Assembly: GCA_949383255.1 (NCBI GenBank)
Contig: CASJPF010000013.1
Coordinates: 22,723-86,722, forward strand
Direction of reading: 5' to 3'
Source: Lachnospiraceae bacterium
GTDB taxonomy: Bacteria > Bacillota > Clostridia > Lachnospirales > Lachnospiraceae
Length of the DNA stretch: 64,000 bases
Shown here: one piece after another, positions 25,291-32,691 of the stretch
Numbering within the stretch: the stretch's first letter is position 1
How the letters are laid out: each line of letters starts with the position of its first letter
Notes under the pieces: model-generated
What the model saw: the letters and a program-made list of their open reading frames with translations, nothing else
Told to the model about the DNA's origin: nothing
Databases searched by the model: none
Made by a program: the position numbers and the translations under genes

Positions 25291-26936
25291 TCACTTAGCT
25301 TAACAATAATACAGTCATCATGCAGCACAATACTGCCCTCCATCGGCCAACTGTTCATACTCTTGCTATACTCTGCTGCCTTCAACGCCTGTGCCTCATT
25401 TCCGCGATGATAGTCTCCTCCCAGCACATGAAAAAAGTGGATAATCCTGCGCGTGTTATAAAATCCTTGCGGCGCAACATCTGTATCCCACTCAAAAAAG
25501 GAATATCCAATGGTATCCCCCATAACGCAGGAATTGTTTAATTCTGCAGCACGCTTTCCTACAAAAATAATAGGATATGCATGTGCGTCATCACCCAGTT
25601 TGTCCAAATCCTCCATAATGGCCTGTGCTGTGCGCACATCACTTTCATATCGCACACTATCTGTATAATTCAACCGCATTGTGCCCGACAATTGCACATA
25701 CCCTGTAGTCACACATAATACTAACAACACAATATATGTTATCTTTCCCATGCTCGCCGTGCGACTCGTTCGTGGCATATCTCCTATGCATGGGTCTGTG
25801 TAATCGAGTAGAGAAGTCTTATCTTCTCTACTCGCTGCGCGACCCGTGCGCCACGCCAGTGGCATATCTCCTATGCACGGGTCTGTGCATAAAATAAGAA
25901 CATAGGCAACAAACGCAAGGGCAAACGGCATTACCAATTGAGATCGCCGTACTGGCTCCACTGCACAGAGAATTGTCATATAAAAAGGGGCGGCGATTGT
26001 CATCAGTAGGCTAATCACAGTCCCAACAAACACCGCTTTTCTCTTCTTGTCCCTACCGCTATAAAGCACAATACCTATTAAAAATAGACATCCTACTGGA
26101 TAAAATTTTGAATAATACATTCCCTGTCCCAGCAAGACAGCTTTCACATGCCAATAGATATTGATAAGACAATCCTTAAAAGATTGCGTAAACCATCGAA
26201 CCTGCCCTGTCAGATAACCAGCCCCTGCACTAAAACAAACCATAGTAAGTATTTGATTGCATATAAATCCAATCAAAAATACTGCCAGATACAAAATCCC
26301 CAACTTTTTCATTTCCCTAACGGATACATCTTTTTGGAAAAAACAGTACAGAAAAAAACAGGCTGATGCTCCGAAAAGGAATAGTGGAACCATTACCTGA
26401 TACAAACTAAATAAAACAACATTAAAAAGCACAGAGCCACAAAAAAAATACATACTTTTTTTGTGATTCTTTGTTGTAGTGCTCCAGTACACCAAAAGCA
26501 GGCTGACCGCCATCAAGCAAAATCCAAATGCCACCTCCATAGACTGAAGCTTAAAATACATCTGTTCTGTGATAAGCGGGGAGACAAGAAGCAGCCCTGA
26601 AAAAACGAATACGGCTGCTTGGCTGTCCCTTCCCGATACACAGGAAAAAAGGCTTGTCCAAAGCATACACGCCACTACCAGAAATAATAGCGTCATCACC
26701 CCCGCAAGCTGCGGATTAAAAATACCTGTCCCAAACAATAATTTTAAAAGAACCAATCCCTGCCTTCCCATAGAAAGCCATTCTCCGTAGAAAGCCTCTT
26801 GCAGTGCAATAAGATCCTCTGTATCAATCCCAATGCTTCTGCCCAAAAGCATGGTTCCATGACTTAAAACCGCAAGCAAAAACACAACAATCCACAAACC
26901 ACTTTTTTCTCGAACATCATTATAAAATGATCGCAT
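25287..26936 (-). CDS. GtrII-like glucosyltransferase domain membrane protein with in-frame repeat insertion
   Basis: A 549-residue polytopic membrane protein of the GtrII/DUF2142-like type. The early loop LLGRSIGIDTEDLIALQEAFYGEWLSMGRQGLVLLKLLFG matches the family, including the acidic Asp-Thr-Glu. About eleven hydrophobic helices follow. Residues about 350-397 (TDPCIGDMPLAWRTG and its partial repeat TDPCIGDMPRTSRTA) are hydrophilic, lie between two helices and are encoded by two tandem R elements that occur elsewhere as intergenic repeats. The frame stays open through them. The ATG at 26936 has GAGGG upstream, unlike the one 12 bases earlier. Likely role: sugar transfer to a lipid-linked or surface glycan. 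Confidence 0.75.
   Translation of the reverse strand: MRSFYNDVREKSGLWIVVFLLAVLSHGTMLLGRSIGIDTEDLIALQEAFYGEWLSMGRQGLVLLKLLFGTGIFNPQLAGVMTLLFLVVACMLWTSLFSCVSGRDSQAAVFVFSGLLLVSPLITEQMYFKLQSMEVAFGFCLMAVSLLLVYWSTTTKNHKKSMYFFCGSVLFNVVLFSLYQVMVPLFLFGASACFFLYCFFQKDVSVREMKKLGILYLAVFLIGFICNQILTMVCFSAGAGYLTGQVRWFTQSFKDCLINIYWHVKAVLLGQGMYYSKFYPVGCLFLIGIVLYSGRDKKRKAVFVGTVISLLMTIAAPFYMTILCAVEPVRRSQLVMPFALAFVAYVLILCTDPCIGDMPLAWRTGRAASREDKTSLLDYTDPCIGDMPRTSRTASMGKITYIVLLVLCVTTGYVQLSGTMRLNYTDSVRYESDVRTAQAIMEDLDKLGDDAHAYPIIFVGKRAAELNNSCVMGDTIGYSFFEWDTDVAPQGFYNTRRIIHFFHVLGGDYHRGNEAQALKAAEYSKSMNSWPMEGSIVLHDDCIIVKLSD
25747..25890 (-). repeat. R elements copies 2 and 3 (tandem, inside a coding region)
   Basis: Copy 2 (25747-25800) has the stem CCCATGC/GCATGGG. 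Copy 3 (25805-25890) has a perfect 12-bp stem CGAGTAGAGAAG/CTTCTCTACTCG and a 9-bp stem GACCCGTGC/GCACGGGTC enclosing GCCAC/GTGGC. Both share the unpaired strand which reads ATAGGAGATAT on the minus strand. The corresponding stem at 30019-30061 is GACCTGCGC/GCGCAGGTC, so paired positions change together. Both copies lie in frame in the GtrII-like gene. Confidence 0.82.
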
Positions 26937-26962
26937 TATATCCCTCATAAAATCAGATTTTT

Positions 26963-28051
26963 CTACGGCAATGGCGTTAATCCAGCTCCTGCCACATAAG
27001 ATTCAGCGCCATCTGCACTTACACAAATACGGAAAAATCCATTGCTTGTAATTCCTGTTACCTGAATTGGAAGACCTACCTCACACGATGCTAAAATAAC
27101 ATTGCTGTCCAAAGAGGGTTGTGCATAGATTACAGTCTGCTTATTTGTAGCAAATACTGCCTGTACCTCTGTCACAGTAAACTCAACTGGAATTTCTGGT
27201 GTCTCCTCTGGTTGTGTCTCTTCTGGAATTTCTGGTTGTTCTGCAGCCTGACGCATCTGCGTAATTTTCACAATAACGTCCATAAATAACTCTGCATACG
27301 TAGCATGGTCAAAATGAATGGTATCAATCATTCTTTTTGAAGTTCTCGCTGCATAAAAATCTGTATAGTCCAGAAATTGATCGGGAAACGCTGCCTTTAT
27401 TGTATTGTTAAACACGTTTCTATCTGGCGTGCTCTTATAATACTTGGTCATCGTAGATACAGAAAGGAAATAACAATCCGCCTCAGGAAACTCATAGTTT
27501 ATCCAATTGCGATAGGAATTGACATAAAAATCAGCAACTTGTTTCGAGCCCTTTGACGCGGATACTGCCCCATGAAATGAAATAATATTCCAGTGTGCAA
27601 TATTGGGATTGGTATTGATAATCTCGTGAATCTTCTGCACACCGCGCCCCTGTTTTCCTTTTCCATCACTGTAAATATACTGCTGGCTTGTCTGGCGCAC
27701 ATCATCCACACCAGCATTATTTCCCTCAAAAACAAAAAATAGATTTCCCTTCATCGTAAAGGTGTTGGGTTGTCCATTATTTGTTTTCTCCCTGCTGCTA
27801 TCCCAGCGGTATTCATAATAAATATCATTGTTTTCTCCTAGAGAAATAACACTATTTGTCTCTGTCGCCCTCATGCTAAGCGCATGTGCTGCAAGGACAT
27901 TGTGACTCTCTCCTATAACAATATATCCTTCCTCATGATAAAGACCATCACTCTCAAACACGGTCATCGCATTTACTGTAAACGGCTGCATTACAGTGAC
28001 AAGCACAATAATCCATGCCAAGATGATTGTTCTTAATTTTCTTTTAGACAT
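26963..28051 (-). CDS. Secreted SGNH-like protein with SH3-like domain (paralogue 3)
   Basis: A 362-residue secreted protein, closely related to paralogue 4. It has a signal peptide (AWIIVLVTVMQPFTVNAMT), the block I motif GYIVIGESHNVL, HWNIISFHGAVSASKG, SYRNWINYEFPEADCYFL, and TIHFDHATY in the Asp-x-x-His position. A Pro/Glu-rich linker (PEIPEETQPEETPEIP) leads to the C-terminal SH3-like domain (FTVTEVQAVFATNKQTVIY onward). The ATG at 28051 matches the start context of paralogue 4 (AAAAGGAGATTGCTTT). It has its own promoter and paired dyad operators just upstream. Confidence 0.82.
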   Translation of the reverse strand: MSKRKLRTIILAWIIVLVTVMQPFTVNAMTVFESDGLYHEEGYIVIGESHNVLAAHALSMRATETNSVISLGENNDIYYEYRWDSSREKTNNGQPNTFTMKGNLFFVFEGNNAGVDDVRQTSQQYIYSDGKGKQGRGVQKIHEIINTNPNIAHWNIISFHGAVSASKGSKQVADFYVNSYRNWINYEFPEADCYFLSVSTMTKYYKSTPDRNVFNNTIKAAFPDQFLDYTDFYAARTSKRMIDTIHFDHATYAELFMDVIVKITQMRQAAEQPEIPEETQPEETPEIPVEFTVTEVQAVFATNKQTVIYAQPSLDSNVILASCEVGLPIQVTGITSNGFFRICVSADGAESYVAGAGLTPLP

Positions 28052-28086
28052 TTTAAAGCAATCTCCTTTTCTCAATCTCGTTTATT

Positions 28087-28120
28087 TCTCCTAAAGAGAT
28101 TTTTTCTTCTCTTTAAGAGA
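28087..28120. promoter_or_regulatory. Paired dyad operator upstream of paralogue 3
   Basis: Two dyads, TCTCCTAAAGAGA (28087-28099) and TCTCTTTAAGAGA (28108-28120), have centres 21 bp apart, on the same helix face, just downstream of the predicted transcription start. The same arrangement is found upstream of paralogue 4. A repressor site is likely, and the XRE protein encoded at 29564-29902 is the obvious candidate. Confidence 0.6.
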
Positions 28121-28121
28121 T

Positions 28122-28150
28122 AATATATTTCCTTTTTAGAAAAAAAGCAA
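28122..28150 (-). promoter_or_regulatory. Promoter of paralogue 3 and downstream genes
   Basis: Minus-strand -35 TTGCTT (28145-28150), 17-base spacer, -10 TATATT (28122-28127). The spacer (TCTAAAAAGGAAA) is shared with the promoter of paralogue 4, so the two are duplicates. It can drive the whole surface cluster down to 15229. Confidence 0.65.
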
Positions 28151-28190
28151 CCCTTTTTTCACTTTGGAAAGTATTTTCGTTGTTTCCACA

Positions 28191-29267
28191 TTATTTCAAT
28201 AACGGAGTTAATCCATCACCTGCTACATAGGATTCTGATCCATCTGGACTTACACAGATACGGAAAAATCCATTGCTTGTAATTCCTGTTACCTGAATTG
28301 GAAGACCAATCTCACACGACGCGAAAAGAACATTGCTGTCCAAAGAGGGTTGTGCATAGATCACAGTCTGTTCATTTGTGCCAAGCACTGCCTGCACCTC
28401 TGTCACAGTAAACTCAACTGGAACTTTGGGTGCTTCTTCTGGCGTCTGTGATTGCTCCTCCTTCTGTCGCATCTGCGAGATTCTTAAAATAACATCTGTA
28501 AATAATTCCACATAGGTAGCATGGTCAAAGTGGATGGTATCAACCATCCTTTTTGAAGTTCTTGCCGCATAAAAGTCTGTATAATCCAAAAATTGATTGG
28601 GAAATGCTGCCTTTATTGTATTGTTAAACACTTTTCTATCTGGAGTGCTTCTATAATATTTGGTCATTGTAGATACAGAAAGAAAATAACAATCCGCTTC
28701 TGGAAACTCATAATTTATCCAATTGCGATAGGAATTGACATAAAAGTCAGCAATCTGTTTTGATCCCTTTGATGCAGATACCGCACCATGAAATGAGATA
28801 ATATTCCAGTGCGCAATATTGGGATTGGTGTTGAGAATCTCATGAATCTTCTGTACACCCTTTCCACGACCTCCTTTTCCATCACTGTAAATATACTGTT
28901 GACTTGTCTGACATACATCATCTACACCTGCATTAATTCCCTCAAAAACAAAAAACATGTTTCCCTTCATTATAAAAGTATTCGCTTTTCCATCATTTGT
29001 GACTTCCCTGCTGCTGTCCCAGCGAAATTCATAGTAAATGTCATTGTTCTCTCCGAGAGAAATAACATTATTTGTCTCTTGCGCCTTCATACCAAGCGCA
29101 TGTGCTGCAAGACCATTGTGACTTTCTCCTATAACGATATATCCTTCCTCATGATGCATACCATCACTCTCAAATACAGTCATAGCACTCACTGTAAACG
29201 ACTGCGTTACAGTAACAAACACGATAATCCATGCCAAGACCGTTGTTCCTAATTTTGTTTTAGACAT
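28191..29267 (-). CDS. Secreted SGNH-like protein with SH3-like domain (paralogue 4)
   Basis: A 358-residue secreted protein and a recent duplicate of paralogue 3, with near-identical sequence through most of its length. It has a signal peptide (AWIIVFVTVTQSFTVSAMT), block I GYIVIGESHNGL, HWNIISFHGAVSASKG, SYRNWINYEFPEADCYFL and TIHFDHATY. The linker is shorter (QSQTPEEAPKVP) and the SH3-like domain starts FTVTEVQAVLGTNEQTVIY. The first gene of the cluster, it has a strong promoter and two operators upstream. The four copies may act on different positions of one glycan or form a dosage set. Confidence 0.83.
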   Translation of the reverse strand: MSKTKLGTTVLAWIIVFVTVTQSFTVSAMTVFESDGMHHEEGYIVIGESHNGLAAHALGMKAQETNNVISLGENNDIYYEFRWDSSREVTNDGKANTFIMKGNMFFVFEGINAGVDDVCQTSQQYIYSDGKGGRGKGVQKIHEILNTNPNIAHWNIISFHGAVSASKGSKQIADFYVNSYRNWINYEFPEADCYFLSVSTMTKYYRSTPDRKVFNNTIKAAFPNQFLDYTDFYAARTSKRMVDTIHFDHATYVELFTDVILRISQMRQKEEQSQTPEEAPKVPVEFTVTEVQAVLGTNEQTVIYAQPSLDSNVLFASCEIGLPIQVTGITSNGFFRICVSPDGSESYVAGDGLTPLLK

Positions 29268-29296
29268 TGAAAAGCAATCTCCTTTTTATCTTATTT

Positions 29297-29331
29297 TCTC
29301 TTTAAGAGATGGTTTGTTTCTCTTCAAGAGA
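29297..29331. promoter_or_regulatory. Paired dyad operator upstream of paralogue 4
   Basis: TCTCTTTAAGAGA (29297-29309) and TCTCTTCAAGAGA (29319-29331) have centres 22 bp apart, two helical turns. They cover the start of the transcript from the TTGCAA/TATACT promoter, a position suited to repression. Confidence 0.65.
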
Positions 29332-29332
29332 T

Positions 29333-29361
29333 AGTATATTTCCTTTTTAGAGAAATTGCAA
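29333..29361 (-). promoter_or_regulatory. Promoter of the surface-polysaccharide cluster
   Basis: Minus-strand -35 TTGCAA (29356-29361), exactly 17 bases, -10 TATACT (29333-29338), a near-consensus sigma-A promoter. Its spacer closely matches the promoter at 28122-28150. Confidence 0.75.
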
Positions 29362-29426
29362 CCTTTTTTTAATTTTATGGACTATTTCCAGTATTTTCTT
29401 AGATATATAATGCGACTTTTTGCAAT

Positions 29427-29455
29427 TTGACGTCTCTTATTGAGACTTTTATTTC
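29427..29455 (+). promoter_or_regulatory. Promoter and operator of the XRE regulator gene
   Basis: Plus-strand -35 TTGACG (29427-29432), 17 bases, weak -10 TATTTC (29450-29455). The spacer holds TCTCTTATTGAGA (29433-29445), a variant of the dyads in front of the divergent SGNH genes. This would let the regulator control both itself and the cluster. Confidence 0.45.
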
Positions 29456-29563
29456 TCTGTATGTTTGTTTTCATCAAATTCCATTCTCTATATGCTTAAT
29501 AAAGCATGTTCCGAACATGCAGAAAACCACAGTAAATTCATATAAGAGAAAGGAGTATATGCA

Positions 29564-29902
29564 ATGGAAAAAGGAGTTCTTGGAACTGCAATACGCACAG
29601 CACGCATTAAAATGAATCTGACACAGGAACAGGTCGCAGAGATGGTGGACATCTCTCCAGTTCACTATATGCACCTAGAAAGTGAACATCGTATGCCATC
29701 GATCAAAGTGCTTTTTAAACTGTGTGACATTTTAAATCTGTCTCTGGACAGTCTTATGTTTCTGTCTACAAATGACAGTCCTCTTATCCAGGAAATCAAC
29801 AACTATGCGCACAAGTGTACGGATCGTCAACTACAAGTTATTTTAGCGGCAATGCAGGTTATGGTTGCGCAGAATATGACAGATATGAAAACTACCGAGT
29901 AG
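29564..29902 (+). CDS. XRE-family HTH transcriptional regulator
   Basis: A 112-residue DNA-binding protein with an N-terminal Cro/CI-type helix-turn-helix: IRTARIKMNLTQEQVAEMVD (scaffold and first helices), then ISPVHYMHLESEHRMPSIKVLFKLCDILNLSLDSLMF. The C-terminal 40 residues are a short helical dimerisation tail. AGAAAGGAG precedes the ATG. It is divergent from the SGNH cluster and dyads resembling each other lie on both sides, so local and autoregulation are plausible. The last codons and TAG stop (ACC GAG TAG) are within R element copy 4. It is also the closest regulator gene to the contractile-system operon downstream. Confidence 0.88.
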   Translation: MEKGVLGTAIRTARIKMNLTQEQVAEMVDISPVHYMHLESEHRMPSIKVLFKLCDILNLSLDSLMFLSTNDSPLIQEINNYAHKCTDRQLQVILAAMQVMVAQNMTDMKTTE

Positions 29903-29974
29903 AAAAGAACAATCTCTCCTACTCACTGCACCGAACGCAGGCAGGTTTCGCAGCATAGTTTCTCTTTGCATTCG
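29896..29974 (-). repeat. R element copy 4
   Basis: On the minus strand this shows stem CGAATGC/GCGTTCG (one U-G pair), the unpaired AAAGAGAAACTAT strand and a TGAGTAG/CTACTCG stem (one U-G pair). On the plus strand those two pairs would be mismatched. It supplies the stop codon of the XRE gene and is in tandem with copy 5. Confidence 0.65.
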
Positions 29975-29982
29975 TATGCAAC

Positions 29983-30066
29983 CGAGTAGGGAAGAACAAT
30001 CTCCTCTACTCGCCGCGCGACCTGCGCGCCACTTTAGTGGCATATTTCCTTTGCGCAGGTCTGCGC
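29983..30066 (-). repeat. R element copy 5
   Basis: Stem GACCTGCGC (30019-30027) / GCGCAGGTC (30053-30061) encloses GCCACT/AGTGGC, with the conserved AAAGGAAATAT strand on the minus strand. The second stem CGAGTAG...CTACTCG (29983-30012) has one mismatch and one wobble. It differs from copy 3 at several paired positions on both sides at once. The whole gene-free stretch 29903-30264 consists of copies 4 and 5 plus hairpins. Confidence 0.75.
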
Positions 30067-30068
30067 AT

Positions 30069-30112
30069 AAAAATAAGGCGTAAAGTCATATCAGACTTCA
30101 CACCTTATTTTT
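30069..30112. terminator. Bidirectional terminator between the XRE gene and the contractile-system operon
   Basis: AAAAATAAGGCG-TAAAGTC pairs with GACTT-CACACCTTATTTTT around a 6-base loop, with A and T runs on the two arms, so it works for either direction. A second small hairpin GCGGTCA/TGACCGC is at 30120-30140. Confidence 0.7.
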
Positions 30113-30206
30113 GATATTGGCGGTCAAAAAGACTGACCGCTCAAATATAAAGTAATATACACTGCCGCATGAGGAAATATGCCGCTTTGCGGCTGCGGTT
30201 GACGCA

Positions 30207-30239
30207 ATACTCACGGCAAACTTCACTTACCGTGAGTAT
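30207..30239 (-). terminator. Hairpin 26 bases after the last contractile-system gene
   Basis: A perfect 10-bp stem ATACTCACGG / CCGTGAGTAT with a 13-base loop. There is no T-run, but with the bidirectional terminator at 30069-30112 it forms the 3-prime boundary of the long operon. Confidence 0.5.
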
Positions 30240-30264
30240 AATATATACACATCCCCATAATGGA

Positions 30265-30966
30265 TCAGCCAAAAAGCGACACCTCCACTATCTCACCCTC
30301 ACTCCAAAATAAGACTTCATCCTTTTCTTGTGTCTCTTTTTGAAATCCCATAAAAAATTCTCCATTACAATCTATTTGTACTTTTGCAGCTTTGTACAGT
30401 TTTGCTTTTCCTCTGTGAAATACTTGTTGTATAACTGTTTTTGTGTGATAAGTGTGTATTCCCTGTTCCACCTGCCCTACAAGAGTGACAAGCTCCATTT
30501 TGTCCTCACGAAGAACAAACATTCGTCCCTCAATACTTCCGTCAATCCCCCAAATAGAAATGCAATTACTTCCCACAATTGTTGTCTCTAGCAACTTATA
30601 TTTTGTATTGTCTGCCGGCCATAAAATATAGAACTCTTTTTTCAGACAGCGCCCGCGCAGTATGGTCATATTTTCCAGAAATGGATAATATTCTGAAGGG
30701 GAAAGCCATATTGTGTGCACTTGTGGTGCATTGTCTGACCGCAGCTCTATCTGCATATGAACTTCTTGATAAAATTTCCCCAAAATTACAATATCCATCT
30801 TACAAATATTTTTCTGTGCCAAAATTACGGCACAGTCCATATCTTTCCAAACCACTTTGCTCGGGGGATTCGTGCGTATCTGCAATCCCCGATATCTTAC
30901 TCGCCTCTCCGCCACAGCATCCACAAACATCAATACTGCCGCCACTTTAGTATGAACAACTCCCAT
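30265..30966 (-). CDS. Unknown protein, last gene of the contractile-system operon
   Basis: A 233-residue protein that I do not recognise. It seems beta-rich with no signal peptide or membrane helix. The N-terminus (MGVVHTKVAAVLMFVDAVAERRV, then PPSKVVWKDMDCAVILAQ) resembles the carboxypeptidase-like surface domains sometimes placed beside Pvc16-type genes, but this is weak. Later segments include IWLSPSEYYPFLENMTILRGRC and a series of short strands. An AGGAG box lies before the ATG, and the gene starts 11 bases after the Pvc16-like stop, so it is surely in the operon. It could be a cap partner, an accessory baseplate protein or a cargo. Confidence 0.7.
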   Translation of the reverse strand: MGVVHTKVAAVLMFVDAVAERRVRYRGLQIRTNPPSKVVWKDMDCAVILAQKNICKMDIVILGKFYQEVHMQIELRSDNAPQVHTIWLSPSEYYPFLENMTILRGRCLKKEFYILWPADNTKYKLLETTIVGSNCISIWGIDGSIEGRMFVLREDKMELVTLVGQVEQGIHTYHTKTVIQQVFHRGKAKLYKAAKVQIDCNGEFFMGFQKETQEKDEVLFWSEGEIVEVSLFG

Positions 30967-30977
30967 TCCACAATCTC

Positions 30978-31553
30978 CTATTTCTCTGGTTTAGGACCAA
31001 CATGAATATCAACCTCTGTGACACGCGAGAATTTCCGGCTAACTGCTGAGTCAATTGCAATCGGTGATACTTTGTAAAACAGGGACAGACGATTGCTTAC
31101 ATTTGGAAAACTCCAAATCTTTGACTTTTCATCAATATCGGGATTCATCATCTGAATATGCAAATCAAAGTCGCCTGTTGTCTGCGAGTCAATCCGCTCG
31201 ATTGGTATAATAGAATTATCATAAAAAATCTGAATAACTCGCCCTAAAATTTGTTCTTCCTGTATTAACCTGTACATCGCATCCCCTTTGCCGTAGGCAG
31301 TGATCATATAGCAAATGCTTAGATAAAGTGGTGGTTTAGAAATCCGCTCCTTTGCCACAGTGCGCAGTTGCTGAAAAACCTCCTCGCTCTGTCTTACATC
31401 ATACAAAAAAACGCCAAGAACAATGTCTCCCTTCTCCTCAGGACTTCTAAGACCAATTTCGCTGACGTCTGATATTAATTCAGGAACTAACGCTTTCTGT
31501 AACAGTTCAATCAAATATGCACTGGTATCTGCAATTATTGTATAATTCCCCAT
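30978..31553 (-). CDS. Pvc16/Afp16-type cap (tail-terminator) protein, DUF4255
   Basis: A 191-residue protein matching the Pvc16_N (DUF4255) family: the N-terminal NYTIIADTSAYLIELLQKALVPELISD, then VLGVFLYDVRQSEEVF, PPLYLSICYMITAYGK, and a C-terminal WSFPNVSNRLSLFYKVSPIAIDS. In Afp and PVC particles this protein caps the distal end of the tube and sheath and sets particle length. It is the strongest marker that this locus is an eCIS-type contractile injection system and not a phage tail or T6SS. GAGGAG precedes the ATG. It follows the gpI-like gene by 11 bases. Confidence 0.92.
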   Translation of the reverse strand: MGNYTIIADTSAYLIELLQKALVPELISDVSEIGLRSPEEKGDIVLGVFLYDVRQSEEVFQQLRTVAKERISKPPLYLSICYMITAYGKGDAMYRLIQEEQILGRVIQIFYDNSIIPIERIDSQTTGDFDLHIQMMNPDIDEKSKIWSFPNVSNRLSLFYKVSPIAIDSAVSRKFSRVTEVDIHVGPKPEK

Positions 31554-31564
31554 AGACTTCTCCT

Positions 31565-32674
31565 CTATTTTAGAACCGATGTTCCATTCATTCGGATGCC
31601 GTCATCCATACTGCCCTCTCCTTTTACAGAAAGAACCGCATTGTAATCCAAATAACAGTATGTATCTAAACTGCTTCTACTTGGACAGAATACTAGTCTG
31701 ATACGGCTTCTGGCAGGTTTAAACTGATTTAATAGATATATCATTTGTGCTTGTAACCTCTCACTTCCTGATCGTTTTAAAAGAATTGTTACATCCTGTA
31801 TGGAAGTACCATACAATCTCTGATAAGTCTCCCTTGTCTCCTCTGAAAAACATCCCTCTAGCCTGTTTCGCTCCACAATAACAGCCTCCTCGCCAAGTGC
31901 CAGCTTTATTAGCTTGCGGATCACTTCCTTTGTCCCTTTTATACGATTGAGTGCATAAATTTCCTTAATAAGACTGCGCAGCATAAACTCGTCAAGAAAG
32001 TCTCTCTCCACCGCAAAGCCAAGCCACCCCGCAAGTTCCAAAAGAACCTCTATTGGGGTTGTATCCAAATCAAAAGCCTTTTCCATATTTGCAATTTGAT
32101 CGCTCATATCTTGATACATAGATGAAAAAATGGACATATATCGGTGGAAAAATCCACCCTCGCTCTGATAAATTTCAGGAAATGTCCACATAAAATTATC
32201 CCCTTGACTGTCCAGAAACATCTCTTTAATCCATTCCGCACTTCCCTTATTAATCTCGCCATCATCAATTTCCACCGCAATCCACAAGTATTCACCTACA
32301 AGCGTGTAGAGCAACACATCTTCATGATTTACATACTGTATTCCATTTTGTTCAAAATAGGTACGTTTTTCCGCCCATGATACACCGCTATCGTGAAAAT
32401 AGCAATTCCACTCCTCTGCTTCCGTCTCCTTTGCATCAACTGCAAATGCATATATTTTAAGCATACTACTTACAAAAAGCTGGCTTCGACAATGAAAACG
32501 TCCCCATTTGGTGCCCCTTTCATAACTGCGAAAACGATTGAAAATCACAAAATGTCTGCCCTCATCATTCGCATTGCAAACGGCAAATAAGGTGTCCCCA
32601 CTCTGGGTAAAACCTTCATAATACGCCATTGCAAGTTTTGATTCGCACAATGTGTATCTTCTTTTTCTCTGCAT
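31565..32674 (-). CDS. Phage tail protein I (gpI)-like baseplate protein
   Basis: A 369-residue protein. The second half has the gpI signature: SSMYQDMSDQIANMEKAFDLDTTPIEVLLELAGWLGF, then LRSLIKEIYALNRIKGTKEVIRKLIKLALG, then PARSRIRLVF. This part in P2-like tails and CIS connects the wedge proteins (gpJ) to the fibre network. The N-terminal 150 residues are a beta-rich extension, as in several clostridial and actinobacterial CIS homologues. GGAGAG lies upstream of the ATG. It is placed directly after two gpJ-like genes, the usual order. Confidence 0.82.
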   Translation of the reverse strand: MQRKRRYTLCESKLAMAYYEGFTQSGDTLFAVCNANDEGRHFVIFNRFRSYERGTKWGRFHCRSQLFVSSMLKIYAFAVDAKETEAEEWNCYFHDSGVSWAEKRTYFEQNGIQYVNHEDVLLYTLVGEYLWIAVEIDDGEINKGSAEWIKEMFLDSQGDNFMWTFPEIYQSEGGFFHRYMSIFSSMYQDMSDQIANMEKAFDLDTTPIEVLLELAGWLGFAVERDFLDEFMLRSLIKEIYALNRIKGTKEVIRKLIKLALGEEAVIVERNRLEGCFSEETRETYQRLYGTSIQDVTILLKRSGSERLQAQMIYLLNQFKPARSRIRLVFCPSRSSLDTYCYLDYNAVLSVKGEGSMDDGIRMNGTSVLK

Positions 32675-32691
32675 GTACTATCTCTCCATTA

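Noticed and set aside
25747..25890. Frameshift or pseudogene at the repeat insertion in the GtrII-like gene
   Set aside because: The frame is open across both repeat copies, and hydrophobic helices continue on both sides, so the gene is probably intact.
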